From Conoideocrella luteorostrata (taxonomy: Eukaryota; Ascomycota; Sordariomycetes; Hypocreales; Clavicipitaceae): a DNA stretch of 40,209 nt. Position 1 is the first letter of the stretch. Every line of letters starts with the position of its first letter. Positions 10,620 through 20,929 of this stretch are shown here, one piece after another. The stretch spans positions 1-40,209 of the forward strand of contig JASWJB010000361.1 of assembly GCA_032433595.1 (NCBI GenBank). The letters are read 5' to 3'. A program made the translations under genes and the position numbers. Under the pieces are notes generated by a model. The model worked only from the letters and a program-made list of their open reading frames with translations. It ran no database searches and was not told where the DNA came from.

Positions 10620-12746
10620 TCGTAGAACCTTTGGAAGCTACGCCTAGTCCGTCCCTCATGATTCCATTTCCTCGTGATGGAGACTTCGTAGAGCGGGAGG
10701 GGATAATTAACAAGATTGACCAATCTTGCGCCTGGCCAAGGTCGCGGGCTGCGCTTGTCGGCCTGGGCGGTGTCGCGCGTGTGTACCAAGACTGCTATAT
10801 AACTCGGATCAATCTACCGGCAAGACAGTCGCTGACGCTTTGAGAAGTATATCAAAACTTGCCATTGAATACGCGCACCGCACCCAAGGAAGGTCTCCCG
10901 AAACATGGATCCACGCGAGCAATGCCGCCCGGTTTGAGCAAAGTTTTCGAGAAATTGCCAACTGCGTTAAAGTCTTTGGGCATCAGAATCCTAAGGTTGA
11001 TATATTACAGCTTGTGTGCGAGTGGCTACAAAACAAGACGAACGGACCTTGGCTCCTTATTCTCGATAATGTAGATGACGCTGACTTCCTGAAGTCGTCT
11101 AGTCTCGGCACCAGCGCAGAAGCGAGTGCGACAGGAAGTGTCAACGAGAGGTGGCTAATGTCATATCTCCCACACTGCTAGTATGGATCCACCGTCATCA
11201 CATCTCGAAGCAGAAGTGCCGCATCGGTGTTACTTGACAATGCTGGAATGATATCAATAGAGCAGATGTCTAAGAAAAATGCGGTAAAGCTGTTCCAGAA
11301 CAAGCTTAACGAGCTTGGTTCGCGCCATGATGATGATCGTACCGCTGAGCTCGCGGAGAAACTTGAATATGTGCCACTTGCTATTGTTCAGGCAGCTGCC
11401 TATATATCGGAAAGGTGGCCACGATGTTCGGTGGAGAAATACCTCGAAAAGTGTCGCAAGAACAACCATAGCAAGACTAGGGTTCTGAATGATAATCGTG
11501 GTGGATATTATCATCGGGACCCCGGAGCCAAGAATTCTATTCTAACCACATGGCAGATATCATTCGATCATGTCAGTCAAAACAGACGCTCGTCAGCGGA
11601 TTTGCTGTCGCTGATGAGCTTTTGTGACCGACAAGGCATTCTCGAAGTTTTGCTACGTGGTCACAGCGCCCTGAAGAACAAAATTGTCCAAGAAGAAAGC
11701 AAAGCCGATTCTGTAGTGGCGGAGTCGAATGGCAGCGCCAGCAACAGCGACAGCGACAGTGACGACGACAGTTTTGAAGAAGATATATTGACACTGAAAA
11801 GCTACTCCTTCATCTCCGTTAACGAAAACGGGAAGACCTTCGCAATGCATAGGTTAGTACAGCTAGCGACGCTTGAATGGCTTAAAACCCAGGAAATACA
11901 GAACCAATGGAGACACACCTGTTCCTTAAGACGCTTTGCGCAAAGCTCTCGAAAACAGAGTATAAGAACTGGCAAACATTCCAGGTACTTTTCCCGCATG
12001 TGAAGTCAATAGTGCTACAAGAGCCGGAGGCACAAGACTCGCTAGAAGCATGGGCTGCAGTGCTATATGCTATACGAGGGGGCATGGTACGCGATCCAGA
12101 TCTGCAGTGATATTGACACGGAAGACCTGTCTGTTCGAGCGATGACAACAAGGAAGAAAATATTCGGCAGCGAGCACAAAAATGTACTAGACGCCGGTTT
12201 GCTGGTAGCAATAGCGTACGAAATGAGGGGCCGGTTGGACGAAGCAGAAGCGTTACACGTGCAAGTGAGGACGCTCGCAAAGAGACGCTCGGGGAGGACC
12301 ATCCCGATACGCTGGAGAGCATCGACAATTTAGCATACCTATACCGGGATCAGGGTCGATATAACGAGGCGGAAGAGCCGGAGGTGCAAGTGATGGAGAC
12401 TTACGAGAAGAATTTAGGGCAGGACCATGACCTTACGACAAGGAGCAAGTTTGGCCTATCATCAACACTTTGGTATAAAGGCGAACAGGACGCGGCGGCA
12501 GCGCTACAGGTTGAAGTCATGGAAACGCTCAAGAAGAAACTCGGGGAGAAACACCCCGATACTCTATCTGCCATGGGTCAACTGGCAGTGACATACAGGT
12601 ATCATGGCCGATTCGAAGATGCGACCAGCTTAATGAGGCAATGTGCCCTACTTCGAAGACACACACTCGGTGCCAGCCATGCTGATTCTTCTTTTGCCAC
12701 TAAAATGGCAGCACAATGGGAAAGGAAAATTTCGCAAAATGGGTAA
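10620..12746 (+). pseudogene. NB-ARC/TPR (NLR-type STAND) pseudogene
   Basis: Decayed STAND NTPase with a tetratricopeptide sensor. Recognisable in order: domain entry PFPRDGDFVER near 10650; GLGGV (P-loop start) ending at 10774; KLAIEYAHRTQGRSPETW from 10855; Walker B WLLILDNVDD near 11050-11079; STVITSRS after 11181; the VPLAIVQAAAYI (GLPLA-like) helix near 11370-11405; MHRLVQ (MHD-like) at 11844-11861; then Kinesin-light-chain-type TPRs at 12100-12740. Damage: the P-loop is split by 77 nt and lacks the GK that should follow GLGGV; an in-frame TAG lies at 11179-11181; frame changes occur near 11905, at 12061-12074 (a 7-bp tandem duplication) and near 12290. A possible intron at 10783-10844 (GTACCA, GCTGACG, TTTGAG) restores the frame but not the P-loop lysine. 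The final TPR frame stops at 12744-12746. Confidence 0.85.
12061..12074 (+). repeat. 7-bp tandem duplication inside the NLR pseudogene
   Basis: TGCTATA is repeated directly twice. The family-like reading on either side lies in different frames, and the shift equals one extra copy, so this looks like a slippage or repair duplication that broke the gene. Confidence 0.8.
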
Positions 12747-13059
12747 CTACACATCACAGTGTAAAGACAAGCGATTAAGTTATGGACGAGTCGACTAATG
12801 GTAGATATTGGATTGTCCCACTCGGGGTTCAAAATGCGAGCATACATCTCGTGCTCCTGCTCCCTATAACAATCAAAAACATATTTGGAAGTAATCACTG
12901 TGAGAATATAAAATATTTCATTATGGTATTGTCGGATGAATGCCGGTCACAGTAACCAAAGCCACACTCCTCGTCTTCCAATTTGGGTATCATTTGCGCA
13001 ACCCTCCCCTTTAACATACATGTACAGCATTCTCCCATTGCCTATTTACAACAAAGAAG
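12747..13059. other. Short convergent spacer
   Basis: 313 bp between the end of the NLR pseudogene and the stop codon of the minus-strand F-box-like gene. AT-rich stretches suitable for 3' ends are present (around 12900-12925). Nothing else is recognised. Confidence 0.6.
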
Positions 13060-14097
13060 TCATCCAACAATCTCTCCATGTGCTCCATCATCACCACCAA
13101 CCTGATCACCCCTCCACTCCCACAAACTCCCATCTACAGCCCCCCTCTTCACCCAATCCGTCACCAACTCATCCTCCGTCTCGTCCCCATAAAACGGCCG
13201 CGGCACGTCCAGTATTTCCACTGCCAACCGCCCATTCGGGTCGATCTCTTTCCATCCCGTCGTGTCCACAACCCCAATCCTATACGCCGCATCCATTAAT
13301 AGGATCCTAGTCTTTCTCCCTAACCTGACATCACCTTTCGGCAATTTACGAAAGTACTCGTCCTTGATATTGACGGCATCCCAGTGCTGGGGTCGGGCCA
13401 ACACGAGTTGCTCCAGCTTTGACAGTGTGGCAATGTCCCACCACAGCAAATGATTATCGAGAGATGCACCGAACAAGGCCAGATATCTAAGGTCCGGCCA
13501 TAGGCGCCACACATCTGCATGGGCGTCTGGGACGCTGAGAGATGGATATTCTGCTAGGCATGTGAACTCTTCCAGCTTGTTGAGTTGCTCAAAGCCCCGG
13601 CGAAGTGTTTTCCGGACATCGAGATGATCATCTAGTGGGTGGAGACTAGCAAAGGGCATGTGGATGATGAGCCGGCGGAGGGTGTTGCATGTTTCACAGA
13701 AGAGTTCGCGGACCCATTCGGCAGTAGGCAGGTCGTCGAGACTGGATGCTGTGAAGGGGGCGAGGTAGAGAGTCGTAATATGGCGGAGGGACAAGGCGGA
13801 TGACAAGGTTGGCACGAGGCGAGGGATGCAGTGAAGATAAGTGGCGAGTCGTTGGCTGTCGTCGATGTAGACGCAGTATTGGCGGAGGAGTCGAGATGCT
13901 TGTCTGTAGGTGGTGCGACAGACAGATGTGAGTGTGAGGAGGGTCTTGGTGACGATATGTCGGGGGGGCAGGATGGCGTGTGCATGGGAGGGCACGAGGC
14001 AATCTATGATATGGAGGATCAGTTCGGGCGGTAGCCTTGCATTTTTCATAGCCGTGATTGCCACTGACGGCGGAGACACCGTCGTTTGGGTATGCAT
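13060..14097 (-). CDS. F-box-like domain protein
   Basis: Single-exon gene of 345 aa. An F-box-like segment lies at about residues 22-70: LPPELILHIIDCLVP, then TLLTLTSVCRTTYRQASRLL, with the usual hydrophobic and Cys/Arg spacing. The rest has leucine-rich, weakly repetitive segments (LRRLIIHMPFASLHPL, LRYLALFGASL, LEQLVLARPQHW) like the substrate-side regions of fungal F-box proteins. The likely role is a substrate adaptor for an SCF ubiquitin ligase binding Skp1; the target is unknown. The start (MHTQTTV) could be replaced by an in-frame internal Met at residue 17 (MKNARLPPEL), which sits directly before the F-box. It is convergent with the NLR pseudogene and tandem with Atg11 on the same strand. 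Confidence 0.82.
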   Translation of the reverse strand: MHTQTTVSPPSVAITAMKNARLPPELILHIIDCLVPSHAHAILPPRHIVTKTLLTLTSVCRTTYRQASRLLRQYCVYIDDSQRLATYLHCIPRLVPTLSSALSLRHITTLYLAPFTASSLDDLPTAEWVRELFCETCNTLRRLIIHMPFASLHPLDDHLDVRKTLRRGFEQLNKLEEFTCLAEYPSLSVPDAHADVWRLWPDLRYLALFGASLDNHLLWWDIATLSKLEQLVLARPQHWDAVNIKDEYFRKLPKGDVRLGRKTRILLMDAAYRIGVVDTTGWKEIDPNGRLAVEILDVPRPFYGDETEDELVTDWVKRGAVDGSLWEWRGDQVGGDDGAHGEIVG

Positions 14098-14126
14098 GAA
14101 GGGTTTGGTGGTGAGGGTAATGCAGA

Positions 14127-14170
14127 GCTGAGCTGAGCTGAGCGGAGCTTAGATGAGTTGAGCTAAGCTG
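14127..14170 (+). repeat. Imperfect pentanucleotide array (GAGCT/GCTGA)
   Basis: Several consecutive GCTGA units that then degenerate (GAGCGGAGCTTAGATGAGTTGAGC). It lies 30-70 bp upstream of the F-box-like gene start, so it may be in that gene's leader. Confidence 0.75.
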
Positions 14171-14285
14171 GACGGCAAGTAAATGACGTCGACTGAACTC
14201 GCAGCCACACATCGAGTCTTGATAGGTTCTCCGGCTACAGGAGATATTGCATGCTACACAGAGTAGAAATAAAGTCAAAGCAATA

Positions 14286-14308
14286 AACAAACAAACAAAC
14301 AAATAAAC
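14286..14308 (+). repeat. CAAA tetranucleotide run
   Basis: Four to five consecutive AAAC/CAAA units followed by AAATAAAC. Simple microsatellite. Confidence 0.8.
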
Positions 14309-14859
14309 AGCGAAAGAAGAACTAGTTCCAAAGTAGTAATCTAATACTCATCTGGATGGTGTCGCTGCTTGTATGCCAATCTCAATTTACTCCCATCCAC
14401 GCCACGTTCATTCCTACAACAGCTGGCAAAATGTAATCTACTCGTTTAATAATGCTGTGTGATAGCAGTACAGTCGCTAAAAGAAGGCGCCAAGTGAAGA
14501 CAAAGGGAATGACAAACTTAAATTCAACAAAGAGAATCAAGAGCATGTGGCCAAACAAGTAAGAAGAGAACGCCTTTCCCATGAGCTTGAATGCCGGTTC
14601 GGATGCATGATCCCAAGCAATTAATTCAACACGACTGCTGTCCTGGGCGCTTCACGCGCCGCGATGAGGTTTGTCTTGCTTCTCGCCTGTCCCATATCTG
14701 GTCATGACAATCCGCCCCTATTATTTCATGGATGGGCTCTCATACGCATAATCAACACTCCATAGCGAGTCCCATAGAACCGATTTTTTGGACGGGCTGC
14801 CCGCCGATTCCTCTCGCTGCGTAGCTTTTGGGGTCTGACGGCAAGGCGATCAGCAACAT

Positions 14860-17800
14860 TCAAGGACCAAGCAGAGAGTCGACGTTTCGTACCTCGGAGG
14901 ACTTGCTGGCGGCTGCCTGTGACCATGTGGCCCCGGCCTGTGGCCCGGATGCGGCTTCATCTAATACCACTTTCGGTTTCTGCGCATCCCTTGCACCAAT
15001 TACTTCGGAAGCCTCTACTTGGAGCTGGCCGCTTGCTAGAGGGCTTGCATGTACTGGGCTCGTCCCAGCTGGCGAATCTGCTGCCACTGCTCGGAGAGAG
15101 TTCGTCTCGCTGGCCAAGGCGCTGCTCTTCAACAGCGCTGTGCCACCAGCGTTTGGGAACGGCAAGGCTTTTTTCGACCCGGAACTGCTGCGCCTGCTAT
15201 CCAAACTCTTCGACAACGTCTTGTTGATGCCTTCCATGCTAGTGACGCTGTCTCGGTTCTTTCCCTTGCCCTTGATCGGAAGTGACTGGATGTTGGCTGT
15301 TGCTTCAACGTTAGTGGCAGCAACCGTCGACTTGCCCATTCCAGGCGTGGATGGAGCGCCGGGTTTGTCTTCCTGCGCGTCAATAAGGTACCACCGTAAG
15401 CCGTCAGACAATTGGAAGGGATTATCATTCTCATCATCATTCATCGACTCGGAATCGTTCGCTGGTTGGAGGCTTTTGGACAAGTCCACCACCCGTTCCT
15501 GGATCCGGGAAATTCTGGCCACAAGCCACTCTCGCTGGCGCAGACGGTGTGCGTCTTGTTCGCGTAGAAAGTAATGAGGGAAACCGACGTTGAAAGCTGC
15601 CCATGCTCCTGCCTGCTGATTGCGCGTAGGCAAGAACAAGGCGAGATCCCCATCTTTGAAGTTCTTGAACGCAATCTTTTCGTGGGCATCCTTCTGTTGG
15701 GCGTGTGCACGATCCCTATACGCCCTAGCCTCTCGCTGCCATTTTCGAGCCTTGTGTTCCGCTTCCTTGATCCTCATGTATATCGTGTCGGAGAAGACCT
15801 CCATGTCAAATGACCCTAGATTGTCCACAAAGGCAGAGTATTTGTCGGCCTCGCTCACGGTATCACTCTTGTGCATCCAATATAAGAGCTCCAGATCAGC
15901 GCTGTCGGCCATGGATTTACCCAGGCTGACGGACCGACGCACGGAATTTCCGGGGTCTGAAGAGTCATTCGGGTTCTGTGTGGCACGTTCCGCACGCGGG
16001 ACCTTGTTGATGGCCATACCACCCGGTTTTCGTATAACAGCATACCCGCAACGCTCGAGTAGACGGGTAAGACGATCACTCTGAGCATATAGTCTTTGTG
16101 TGAGGTCCTTGGTACGGGTATCTCGAGCATCGTACTGAGTTGCCAATGAAGACGACTTTGTCTGCAAATCCTCTGCCCTCTCTTTGACTGAGCGAAGTTC
16201 TTCCTCAAGGCTGCCAACCTGAGATTTGCGAGATGCGAGTTCCTCCGTTAGTTGGCTGGCTTTCTTCTCCTCCAACTCCAGCTTTTTCTGCAGTGTTTCC
16301 GAGCCGGTCTCGCCAGCGGCCAGTTGAGCCCGTAGTTGGCTGAGCTCATCTCTGCCACTGGCAATCTCTTGCTCAAGAGCAGAGATTCTTGCTTTATCTT
16401 CGGACATGTCTTCGCGAAGCTGAACCACGTTATCCGCCTCCTTGACTAGCTTGGATTGCGTCTTGCTAATTTCTCCTTTAAGTTCCTTGACAGAAGTCAT
16501 CGCATGTTCCAGATCCGTTCTTACTACAGCTGCATCGTTTTCCACGATTTGCAGTTTGGCGATGATGTCAGCTACGTGAGATAGAGCAGCGTCTGTGAGA
16601 TCTGTTGGGTCGGCTGGGACGGGGCGATCGGGTAAGAGTTCGGTGTAAATCTTATTCAATGAGCAGAGTTGGGTTTCAGCAAGTTGCTCGGCAGTCCATA
16701 GCTTCTGGACTAGAGAATTCTTCTCATCCTGGACCCCCCTGACTTGCCGTTCAAATGTTTGCAGCTGCTCGCGCTGCATTTGTGTCTCTTTTCGGAGAAA
16801 ATCAATTTGACCCTTCGATTTCAAGGTTTCATCAACCTTTTCCTTAGTCAGCCTTTCCACTTGCGTCTCAAGTTCTTGGATCTTGCCGTTGAGAGAGGCC
16901 TTCTCATTCTCACGAGATTCGTCGAAGTGCTCCATCTCGTCTTCAGTATCTTCTAATCGAGCCTTCAACGTTTTTATTTCGTTCTCCAACGACTTTCTTT
17001 CTTCCAGAAACTCGTGCTTTAGAGCCTCCATGTTTTCGAGGAGGTCCTTCTTGGTCGAGTTTGCCTCCTGGATCTGGATTTTCACATCATTGTGTTCTGT
17101 GTTTCGCGTGCTGAGATCCTTCTGAATAAGAGCGGATTTTTGCTTCTCTTCTCGGATCTCATTCTCCAGCTGCGCAATTCTTCGTAGGAGAGGATCAACA
17201 CCATCAGACGAGCGCCGGTGATCGTCCAAGCGATTCGATCTGATAGATGAGCTGGAGTCTCGTCGCTCATGGGACTGGTTGTGAGGCTGGAACAAGTTTC
17301 CCGGCCGCGACGCTTGACTTTGTCTGTGAAGCAAATCCTCTAGGCGCCTGACCCTACTTTCTGCTGTCTTTAATTTGCTTTCCACCTTGGACTTGTCGCC
17401 TTGTAGCGAACGAAGAAGGTCGTCGTCTCCACGAATCATGAGCCCACTTCTGCCGAGGGCGGCTTCGTGAATACTGCCATTCTTGAATGCCTTTAACCTT
17501 TTTGATTGCTGCTTTGTAGGACTTTGCAGGTCCTGAACAAGCTTCTCAATATCATCAAGAACCTCCCGATCTGTCCCCTGCTCCTGTAAAGTCTGAAGTA
17601 AATTATCCAACTCTTCCTTAGTTATTGATGGCCATGGTAAGTCTTCTCCAAGAAGATTAACCTCAAGCCCCATGACGTTCGAATCCAAGGTAGGCCCATA
17701 CATGCTCCCAACCGTCTTATGCCATTTCCTTCGCCTCTTAGACTCCTCATCTTGGAAAAGTGCCATTTCGTTGGCAAGCGTGGACGAGTCAGCCTTCACC

Positions 17801-19223
17801 TTATCAACCCATTCACGCCGACGAATAGCTTCGACAAGGAATGAGGCGTACATGTAAGGGAGCTGGTGAATAAGTCGCAGATAGTCGAACGTAGTCATGT
17901 CATCTTCAGACTGATTCAAAACATTAATCTGACTTCGTACATTACTATGTATGGATGTGATTTCGGTGATGGTGCGCATGCAACTGACAGACTCGGACGC
18001 GATTGAGTTCCGAGCCTCTGTAGCGTATTTAACGAGCTGATCCATCTCGTTGGCACGCTTTCTGAGGGATGGAACCAGTCTTTCAGTGTGGTTCGATGCT
18101 GTTTTGGACGCTTGTGCAACATCTCGTTGAGAACTGTTGTAGCCGAGAGCTGTGCGGTAGTCTGAGTCGATCTGGTTCACAACGGCCTCTATGTCCTCCA
18201 AAAGTTGAGCAGACTCAGCACTACGACCCAAGGCGGAACGATTCATCAACTTGTCAAATTCGGCGATGAGTCCCTCCAAGCCCTTATACATTTGCGACGC
18301 AAGCTTGTCCAGAGTCGCAGCCTTATCACCAAATCGCCGGCGTGCCGTAGGGGCAAGTTTTCCTGCTTTTCTTGCCGTTTCCAACTCGATAAGGTCCTCC
18401 AATGTAACGTGTGCTTTCGCAACCTCCCCCCTGGTCATGAATCTGACCATGGATGAGGATACCGGGGTGTTTCGTGCGAGTTTGATATGTTGTTCCCACA
18501 TGGATGCCAGGTTATCGTGCTCTGATAGAGCTGGGTCTACCCATTTCTTCAACTCATGATATTTGGGCTCGATTTGTTTCACGCTTATCTCAAGATTTGC
18601 AACAGCAGCGTCCAAACATTTGATTAGCACGTCCATCTCATCGTATCGGGCTGAAGCCTCCAAGCTGAGACGAGTACACTCTTCAGACAACCGGATGGCC
18701 CAGGCACGCCGTTCTTGGTATAGGCTTTGCCATGATGATATGTCTTTTACATCGTCTATTGTGTTCGGCGCATTCGGTATTGATAACGGCGGCGGAGGCG
18801 GTGTGTTGGAAATAATTGATGGAGAAGTAGAGGAAGAGGATGCCTGAGTTACTCGAATATCGTACACATATAGCTCCTTCTACAAATAAAAATGAAAAAG
18901 TTAGTGATGCCTCTTCAACTGTTGTATATTGCCTCCTAGCATGGTCTCGAGTGATACAAACCTCGGCATGTAGGCTCGCGAATTTGACGCTACGACCTTG
19001 AGGAGTCAGAGCAACCATGTGCTGGACTGGCACTGAGCTGTGTTGAGAAACCCATGTTTTCAGATCGTCGATGCTACAACGAGGAGTTAGGCACTAGGAA
19101 CAACGACCAACAACGAAGTAACAGCGAGGCAAGGGCTGGAGGTGCGTAGACGTACGTCGAGAATTGCGAAGTATCAACTTCGAGGCGCTGGCCCGTATGG
19201 GCGATCAACACCTGCGTAGCCAT
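14860..19223 (-). CDS. ATG11: Autophagy-related protein 11 (Atg11)
   Basis: Scaffold of selective autophagy that gathers cargo receptors and Atg proteins at the phagophore assembly site. Three exons, complement(join(14860..18879,18962..19073,19156..19223)); introns of 82 nt each with GTTTGT/GTAG and GTACGT/GTAG ends; phases agree; product 1399 aa. The N-terminal ubiquitin-like segment (MATQVLIAHTGQRLEVD, then TIDDLKTWVSQHS, VPVQHMVALTPQGR) is encoded by the two small exons. An Atg17-like helical region follows at about 100-460, then long heptad coiled coil at about 530-990. The conserved C-terminal ATG11 domain spans about 1100-1225, with FKNFKDGDLALFLPTRN, AAFNVGFPHYFLRE and the closing GLRWYLIDA. 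The last ~170 residues are a low-complexity Ser/Ala/Pro tail. It is divergent from the CENP-H gene. Length and domain order are normal for the family. Confidence 0.95.
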
Positions 19224-19996
19224 TCCCCAGACATTCTCCCGTCGCAGGCGGATCGGCCAGAGAGAGATGTTAAAGAGGCAGAAGTGGATGCTTGTTGGGA
19301 GCCGTCGTGGTTGTTGTGCGGGTAAGGAGGAGTAAACACGTCCGCCGGTAGCAGAGACGATAACGAAATAGAATGATGCCTGGAAGTCAAGATACCGCTG
19401 CCGCGCATATATGACGCCCGAGGCGAAACAGAGCGCAAGCTTACAGGTCCCTGCCCAATTCGGCCAGGCATGAGACAGCCTATACTCAGTTGGGCCAGCG
19501 GCTCACCATGACCTATCGCTGGGCGGACCCTGCGGTCATAGTCATCATAGTCACGCTTGGTCAGTTAGACCTTCCAGACATGGCCAGTGAAGAAGGAAGG
19601 GTAGCGGCACTGGGCTTAGTTTTTAGTGGGTGACCAGCGGTTCCTGCAGCGTGACCAGCCCCCATCAGCGTAGTGGATCCAGTGGACGCCTTGTGACATG
19701 CACCATCTGTCTTGTTTTTTTGCTAAATAAATGCTCCAAGTCAAGTTGCCTCCAACCAATGGGCTTGACTCCAGTTACCCAACTGGTTTTATCGCGAACC
19801 ACAAATCAGCGCCGCCATCAGAATAGCCAGAGCGCGTTCGTGATTTGGCCTTACTACAGGCCTTGGCTTCATCATCTGACAAGAAGCATCGCGAAATTTG
19901 AAATTTCACCTCTTGCTGAGCCATCTCATACTTGATTCACTAGTAGTCGTCGGGGGGCTTTAGTTCATCTCTCTCATCTCAACTGAGTAGAAACAA
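19224..19996. promoter_or_regulatory. Shared divergent promoter region, ATG11 / CENP-H
   Basis: 773 bp between the two start codons, which point away from each other. The open frames here have no domain resemblance. I see no motif that would identify a specific regulator. Confidence 0.45.
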
Positions 19997-20929
19997 ATGG
20001 ACCAGCCACAAGATGTGTCCATGGTGGATGAGGACGAGCAACACAACCAAGTGGATTCTCGGCTGCCACTTTCCGAAGACGAACAACGAGCCTTGGATTT
20101 ATATGACCAATTGCAACAGCTTCGATTAGAAATTGCAATAATAAATGCGCAGTCGGTTCATCGTCCAGGTATGCCAGACCAGAGACATACAGTTTTCATG
20201 ATCATTAGACAGTTGATTTCTTCTTCTTCTTTTGTCTTTTTTAGGGAGTCCATTGTTCACCATGCAATGCGTTGAGACTTACATTTGATATTCTTCCTAG
20301 TATCGTCGCCTGATGCCAACACTGTCGCTGTGCAGACACAAAGAGATCTTCTTGAGGCAAGAGCAAATTATAGACTACTCAACGATGTTGTTGAGTCTGT
20401 CATGACGGTGAACCCTATCCTGAAGGCTGTTCACAATGGCACGAATGCAACGCCAGCAGAAAGGTATGACGCGGCCACTTTCCCAACACGGACGAGTGAC
20501 TAGATGGCCTGAGAAGAGGTTTGGCTGACGGCATAATTTTGCGCACAACACAGGGACCTTCTACCATATATAGAACGACGCGACCAATCTGCCATATCTG
20601 TGGCTAAACATGCTACAGATGTAGGTTTTATTCGCAATGACCTAACAGAAGTCCAGAGCGACACGGCTCGTGTTATTCGCAAAAATGTTGAGCTGACATC
20701 AACCTTATTTGAGCTTGCCGAGGAGGTTAAGCAGAAACAAGCAACCCGCTTGGATGACGAGGAAATCCAAAGCGAGATCAGAAAGTTGGAGATGGCCATG
20801 AGAGCAAGCCGACAGAGATGGAGAGTGATGAAGGGAGTTGCGAGTGGCATTGTGGCAGGGAGCGGTGTTGATTGGGCCAGAGATGCGAAATTAAGAGAAG
20901 TCGTGCTGGACCTTGATGGGGATGACTAG
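19997..20929 (+). CDS. Centromere protein H-like kinetochore subunit (CENP-H / Fta3)
   Basis: Member of the constitutive centromere-associated network that bridges the inner and outer kinetochore. Three exons, join(19997..20168,20301..20463,20554..20929); introns of 132 and 90 nt with GTATGC/CCTAG and GTATGA/ACACAG ends; phases give 236 aa. The N-terminus is acidic (MDQPQDVSMVDEDE). Two coiled-coil stretches follow: YDQLQQLRLEIAIINAQ and the long helix from ERRDQSAISVAK to about residue 185. The C-terminus GIVAGSGVDWARDAKLREVVLD matches the conserved CENP-H ending, where a short hydrophobic stretch is followed by a D/N-W-A/E-D motif. A micro-exon using the TTTTTTAG acceptor at 20243 was considered and rejected because it breaks the frame. 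The assignment rests on family memory, mainly the C-terminal motif. Confidence 0.8.

Larger units (their letters stand above)
14098..14859. other. Spacer with simple repeats
   Basis: 762 bp between the start of the F-box-like gene and the stop of ATG11, both on the minus strand. It holds an imperfect GCTGA/GAGCT pentamer array (14127-14170) and a CAAA tetranucleotide run (14286-14308). No gene is supported. Confidence 0.6.

Noticed and set aside
10103..10843. Long plus-strand frame reading through the phosphorylase fragment into NB-ARC
   Set aside because: The first part is the antisense of the recognisable minus-strand PNP sequence; only the portion after about 10640 is NB-ARC-like.
20244..20269. 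Possible 26-nt micro-exon in the CENP-H gene
   Set aside because: It has usable splice ends, but including it shifts the frame away from the conserved downstream sequence; a single 132-nt intron fits.
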